From: an uncultured Gemmatimonadota bacterium
GTDB taxonomy: Bacteria > Gemmatimonadota > Gemmatimonadetes > Longimicrobiales > Gaopeijiaceae
NCBI GenBank assembly: GCA_937136445.1
Contig: CAKZOQ010000298.1
Location: 1-14,942, forward strand
Length of the DNA: 14,942 nt
Direction of reading: 5' to 3'
The notes under the pieces: generated by a model
What the model was told of the DNA's origin: nothing
The model's input: the letters and a program-made list of their open reading frames with translations, nothing else
Databases searched by the model: none
Part shown: one piece after another, positions 13,101 through 14,942 of the stretch
How the letters are laid out: each line of letters opens with the position of its first letter
Position numbering within the stretch: the stretch's first letter is position 1
Program-made: the position numbers and the translations under genes

Positions 13101-14942
13101 GGCCTCCGGCGGCGAGTTCACGGTGATGGTGAAGCTCTGCGCCGCCGTCGCCTCACCGTCGCCGTCGGAGAGGGTGACCTCCACGTTCGCCACGCCGCCG
13201 GTCGCCGCCACCGGCGTGAAGGTGAGCGTCCCGTCCAGCGCCACGGCCGGCTGCACGGTGAAGAGCGCGTTGTTGTCGTTCGTGACGGTGAAGCCCGCCC
13301 CGGCGCCGAACGTCTCCCCCGGGCCGGGATCGATGGCGGTGGCCCACCCGGCCTCTGTGTAGGCCGGAGCGTTCAGCCCGACCGCCACGTCCGCCCCGAC
13401 CGTGAAGGAAGGCGGATCGTTCACGGGGGTCACGTCGATGGTGAAGGTCTGATCCGGGGAGGTGTCCACCCCGCCGTTGGCCGTGCCGCCGTCATCGGCG
13501 AGCGACACGGTCACCGTAGCGGACCCGAAGGCGTCGTCCGCGGGGGTGAAGGTCAGCTCCCCGGTGGCCGAGATGGCCGGCTGCGCGCTGAAGAGGGCGT
13601 TGTCGTCGTTGCTCACGTTGAACGACACGGTCTGCCCCGCCTCGTCCGCCGGTCCCGGGCTGATGTCCGTCGCCCAGTCGGCCACCGTCTGCGCTCCCGC
13701 GTCCTCGACCACGGTCTGGTCCGGCCCGGCAGCGAAGGACGGCGCATCGTTGATGGCGGCGATGGTGATGACGAACGTCTGCGCGGGGGTCGTGGCGCCG
13801 TCCCCGTCGGAGAGCGTCACCGAGGCGTTGGCCACACCGGTGGCCATGGACGCAGGCGTGAAGGTCAGCGTGCCGTCGAGCGCCACGGCGGGCTGGACGT
13901 CGAACAGCGCGTTGCTGTCGTTGGTGACGGTGAAGCCCGCACCGGCCCCGAAGGTCTCCCCGGGACCCGGATCGATGCCCGTGGCCCACCCGGCCACGGT
14001 CTGGGCGCCGGCGTCCTCGTCCAGGGTCTGGTCGGGACCGGCGGTGAAGGAGGGCGGATCGTTCACCCCGGTCACCGTGATCATGAAGTTCGCGACGGTC
14101 TGGGCGCCGAACCCGTCCCGCAGGACCACGCGCACGGCCGCCACCCCGGAGGCCAGCGGAGCGGGGGTGAAGGTCAGGGTCCCGTCCAACGCCAACGCCG
14201 GCTGCACGTCGAAGAGGGCGTTGTTGTCGTTGGTCAGGGTGAAGCCGGCACCGGGGCCGAACGGCTCCCCGCCTGCCCCCCCGGAGATCCCGGTGGCCCA
14301 CCCGACCAGGGTCTGGGCCGGATCGCCTTCGGCCACCACCGGATCCGGACCGAGCGTCACGGTGGGCGCCTGGTTCCGCTCCACCGAAGCGATGGTGAAG
14401 CTCTGGGGGACGGAGCTCGCGCCTTCGCCGTCCTCCAGCACCACGCGCACGGTGGCGCTCCCCGTCCGGCCGGCGCCTACCGTGTACGAGAGCGTCCCCC
14501 CGAGCGAGATCTGCGGCGCCGCAGCAAAGAAGCCCGAGGATTGATCATGCGTCACGACGAAGGCTGCCCCCGCCCCGAACGATTCCCCAGGACCCGGATC
14601 GATCTCCGTCGCCCAGCCGGTCCGCACCACCGGACCACTCCCAACCCCCACATTCTGATTGGGACCGCGGGTGAAGGTCGGAGGGTCGTTCACCGGCGTC
14701 ACCGTGAGGCTCACCTCGGCCCTCGAGGGATCGTCGAGCCCGTTGCTGGCTTCGAAGGTGAAGGCGTCCTCCCCGGAGAAGTCCGGGTCGGGCACGTAGG
14801 TGAAGGAGGCAGTCGCCATGGCCCCGAAGGAGGTCCCCGGAGCGCCGGACGGACCCTCCAGCACCCCGTGCTCGGGCCCGGCGACGACGGTGAAGGTCAC
14901 CTCGGTATCACGGGGGTTGGAGGCGGTCAACTCCAGGGGGAG
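10179..14942 (-). CDS. Giant secreted-type protein with Ig/cadherin-like repeats and a right-handed beta-helix (5' end off window)
   Basis: At least 1587 residues are visible. The frame is open to the right edge, so the signal peptide and N-terminal part are missing. Numbering is from the edge. Residues 1-86 are the end of a cadherin-like domain (FTYVPDPDFSGEDAFTF). Residues 87-610 are five tandem repeats of 101-110 residues, each ending in or near VND(P/A)P and carrying GWATxIxPGP, NDNNALF and DGTLTFTP. Residues 611-700 form a cadherin-like domain with DADGDALTF. Residues 700-800 form another with FLYTPPAGFSGSDDFDY. From about 803 (VWYVDNTTAGGGTGRSHEPFNTLAGA) to near the end is a parallel beta-helix, rich in G, T, S, N, V and D, with recurring NTxG/SGNxV/TLTxV turns. 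There are very few Lys residues. The tail ends in GTCPTPP, and no LPXTG, T9SS or autotransporter barrel is seen. A surface adhesin or matrix role is inferred. Linkage to the collar genes suggests a joint structure. Confidence 0.88.
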   Translation of the reverse strand, partial: LPLELTASNPRDTEVTFTVVAGPEHGVLEGPSGAPGTSFGAMATASFTYVPDPDFSGEDAFTFEASNGLDDPSRAEVSLTVTPVNDPPTFTRGPNQNVGVGSGPVVRTGWATEIDPGPGESFGAGAAFVVTHDQSSGFFAAAPQISLGGTLSYTVGAGRTGSATVRVVLEDGEGASSVPQSFTIASVERNQAPTVTLGPDPVVAEGDPAQTLVGWATGISGGAGGEPFGPGAGFTLTNDNNALFDVQPALALDGTLTFTPAPLASGVAAVRVVLRDGFGAQTVANFMITVTGVNDPPSFTAGPDQTLDEDAGAQTVAGWATGIDPGPGETFGAGAGFTVTNDSNALFDVQPAVALDGTLTFTPASMATGVANASVTLSDGDGATTPAQTFVITIAAINDAPSFAAGPDQTVVEDAGAQTVADWATDISPGPADEAGQTVSFNVSNDDNALFSAQPAISATGELTFTPADDAFGSATVTVSLADDGGTANGGVDTSPDQTFTIDVTPVNDPPSFTVGADVAVGLNAPAYTEAGWATAIDPGPGETFGAGAGFTVTNDNNALFTVQPAVALDGTLTFTPVAATGGVANVEVTLSDGDGEATAAQSFTITVNSPPEAVDQAVSTDEATPLVITLAGTDADGDALTFAIDVAPAEGSLGAITQLTPTTAQVTYTPTVGELAGQDFTFTVNDGTSTSDPGIVTLTVWDAPEPASVSGVGNTQIVTAGYAAAPTTPVVTRTDGVLATTPALTIQDPGTPIATTQGGSVTLEADGDFLYTPPAGFSGSDDFDYTVTTGSTATVTVTVNGTVWYVDNTTAGGGTGRSHEPFNTLAGASAASSAGEIIFVDPGDGTTTGMDQGIVLQSDQELLGEPAGLTVSGIEVVAAVSGGPRPQVTHGAGTAVQMADGSVVREIDIPGAAGAGLEADGTTDGTVTDVDVTDAGGAGVDLGSTGGTFTLTGVDVENAVGSGFLLVGGAPDVTFTGTITNAAGRSVEINGRTGGTVTLSGSITDTGSGMLVQNNSGGTTVFSGASKSVQTATDPAVQLLNNAGHTVSFTNGGLDIDAASGTGLLASGGGTLTVEGSGNSVTTTSGSAVTMNGTQVGAAGITFESVSAVGGPSGIALTNITGSGGTFRVTGTGSTDGSGGTLEGSSGAAVALSAAADVSLANMILGDGTATAGQAPDGTNDVGGNGISVSNVDDLTLDNVFIARTGGSGIGGTGLSGATFTDVTILNAGDGNDEHGMAFDGIGANNLDGTVVLTDVVIDGAFNTGLFVQNSSGSLNLTIQGTSVAACRIANTTGATFGDDGMLLDARGSTSMTVTVDQCTFEDLESDGIGALAQEGGGASLDLTVSNSTFTGCAAGTCSATGSDNALSIRTAGSATLDFDVTGNQLGANNATVLVQGNNTSTLRGTVDGNTIGTGATDSGSRRGRGIDIFADDASVVTVEVSGNTVRNTDFEGIYGLANDGTGLSPTLNATILNNTVATPDDNSAFPLGVPSMEVSGRNQAVVCADIRGNDVAVGTDGGFPPAFSAIRIRQRDASTFSLERLTAGSQTAGTAETHVASENPLAASVTAAADASYTGVADGTCPTPP
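13113..14684 (-). repeat. Five tandem Ig/cadherin-like coding repeats
   Basis: Repeat boundaries, taken at the (P/A)P pair after VND or its equivalent, start at 14684, 14369, 14057, 13745 and 13415 and end at 13113. This gives units of about 315, 312, 312, 330 and 303 bp. The second, third and fifth are most alike (GAGAGFTVTNDNNALF and QPAVALDGTLTFTP recur almost unchanged). The fourth carries a longer C-terminal strand pair (ADDGGTANGGVDTSPDQTF). The first has degenerate NDNN and DGTL motifs. Such units are typical of long extracellular stalks, and copy number may change by recombination. Confidence 0.85.

Noticed and set aside
13462..14544. Plus-strand open frame of 360 codons opposite the tandem repeats
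   Set aside because: It is periodic only because it mirrors the minus-strand repeats, which carry the recognisable Ig/cadherin-like motifs.
13113..14684. CRISPR-like or DNA-level tandem array
   Set aside because: The roughly 312-bp periodicity is protein-coding, units vary mainly at synonymous and surface positions, and there are no short identical repeats with unique spacers.

Overview
The window is a GC-rich bacterial chromosomal segment (by eye well above 60% G+C) with tightly packed genes, 4-bp start/stop overlaps and no rRNA, tRNA, transposase or CRISPR. The mixture of MsrPQ, a class II (SIRT4-like) sirtuin, many PAS/two-component proteins and a giant Ig-like/beta-helix surface protein fits a high-GC environmental Gram-negative such as a Gemmatimonadota or Myxococcota relative. 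That placement is inference only.

Region 1 (1-1731, + strand): the 3' end of msrP, then msrQ, the periplasmic methionine-sulfoxide repair pair. An unknown small membrane protein overlaps msrQ by 4 bp, and a second small single-span membrane protein follows.

Region 2 (1780-7712): a signalling island. It holds a stand-alone receiver (1780-2235, +), a class II sirtuin (2232-3104, -), a NarX/DegS-type membrane PAS histidine kinase coupled to a NarL/RcsB-type regulator (3214-5144, +), a second stand-alone receiver (5311-5727, +) and a soluble hybrid kinase with two PAS domains and its own receiver (5724-7712, +). The spacer 5145-5310 carries a strong nested dyad. Its core (TAGGA-N4-TCCTA) has the half-sites and spacing of an RcsB-type operator, so it is a good candidate target for the regulator encoded just upstream.

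Region 3 (7709-14942, all - strand): read in transcription order, a giant secreted-type protein enters from beyond the window (five tandem Ig/cadherin-like repeats, two further cadherin-like domains, then a roughly 785-residue right-handed beta-helix). After it come three tandem phage-tail-collar (MdpB-like) genes, a GNAT acetyltransferase and a DUF6916 protein, with 79, 11, 10 and 25 bp gaps and a final 4-bp overlap. No other phage gene is present. This cluster is the most interesting part of the window: it looks like a domesticated, non-phage surface or fibre system. All three collar proteins keep an HxH motif and a C-terminal HxNxxPY-type motif, as expected of trimeric metal-binding fibre tips.

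The two convergent gene pairs (2235/2232 and 7712/7709) both end on a shared CTAG, so each strand reads TAG. Both junctions lie inside inverted repeats, the second a perfect 12-bp stem. The fibre operon has good Shine-Dalgarno sequences, whereas several + strand operon-first genes have none and appear to be leaderless or nearly so.
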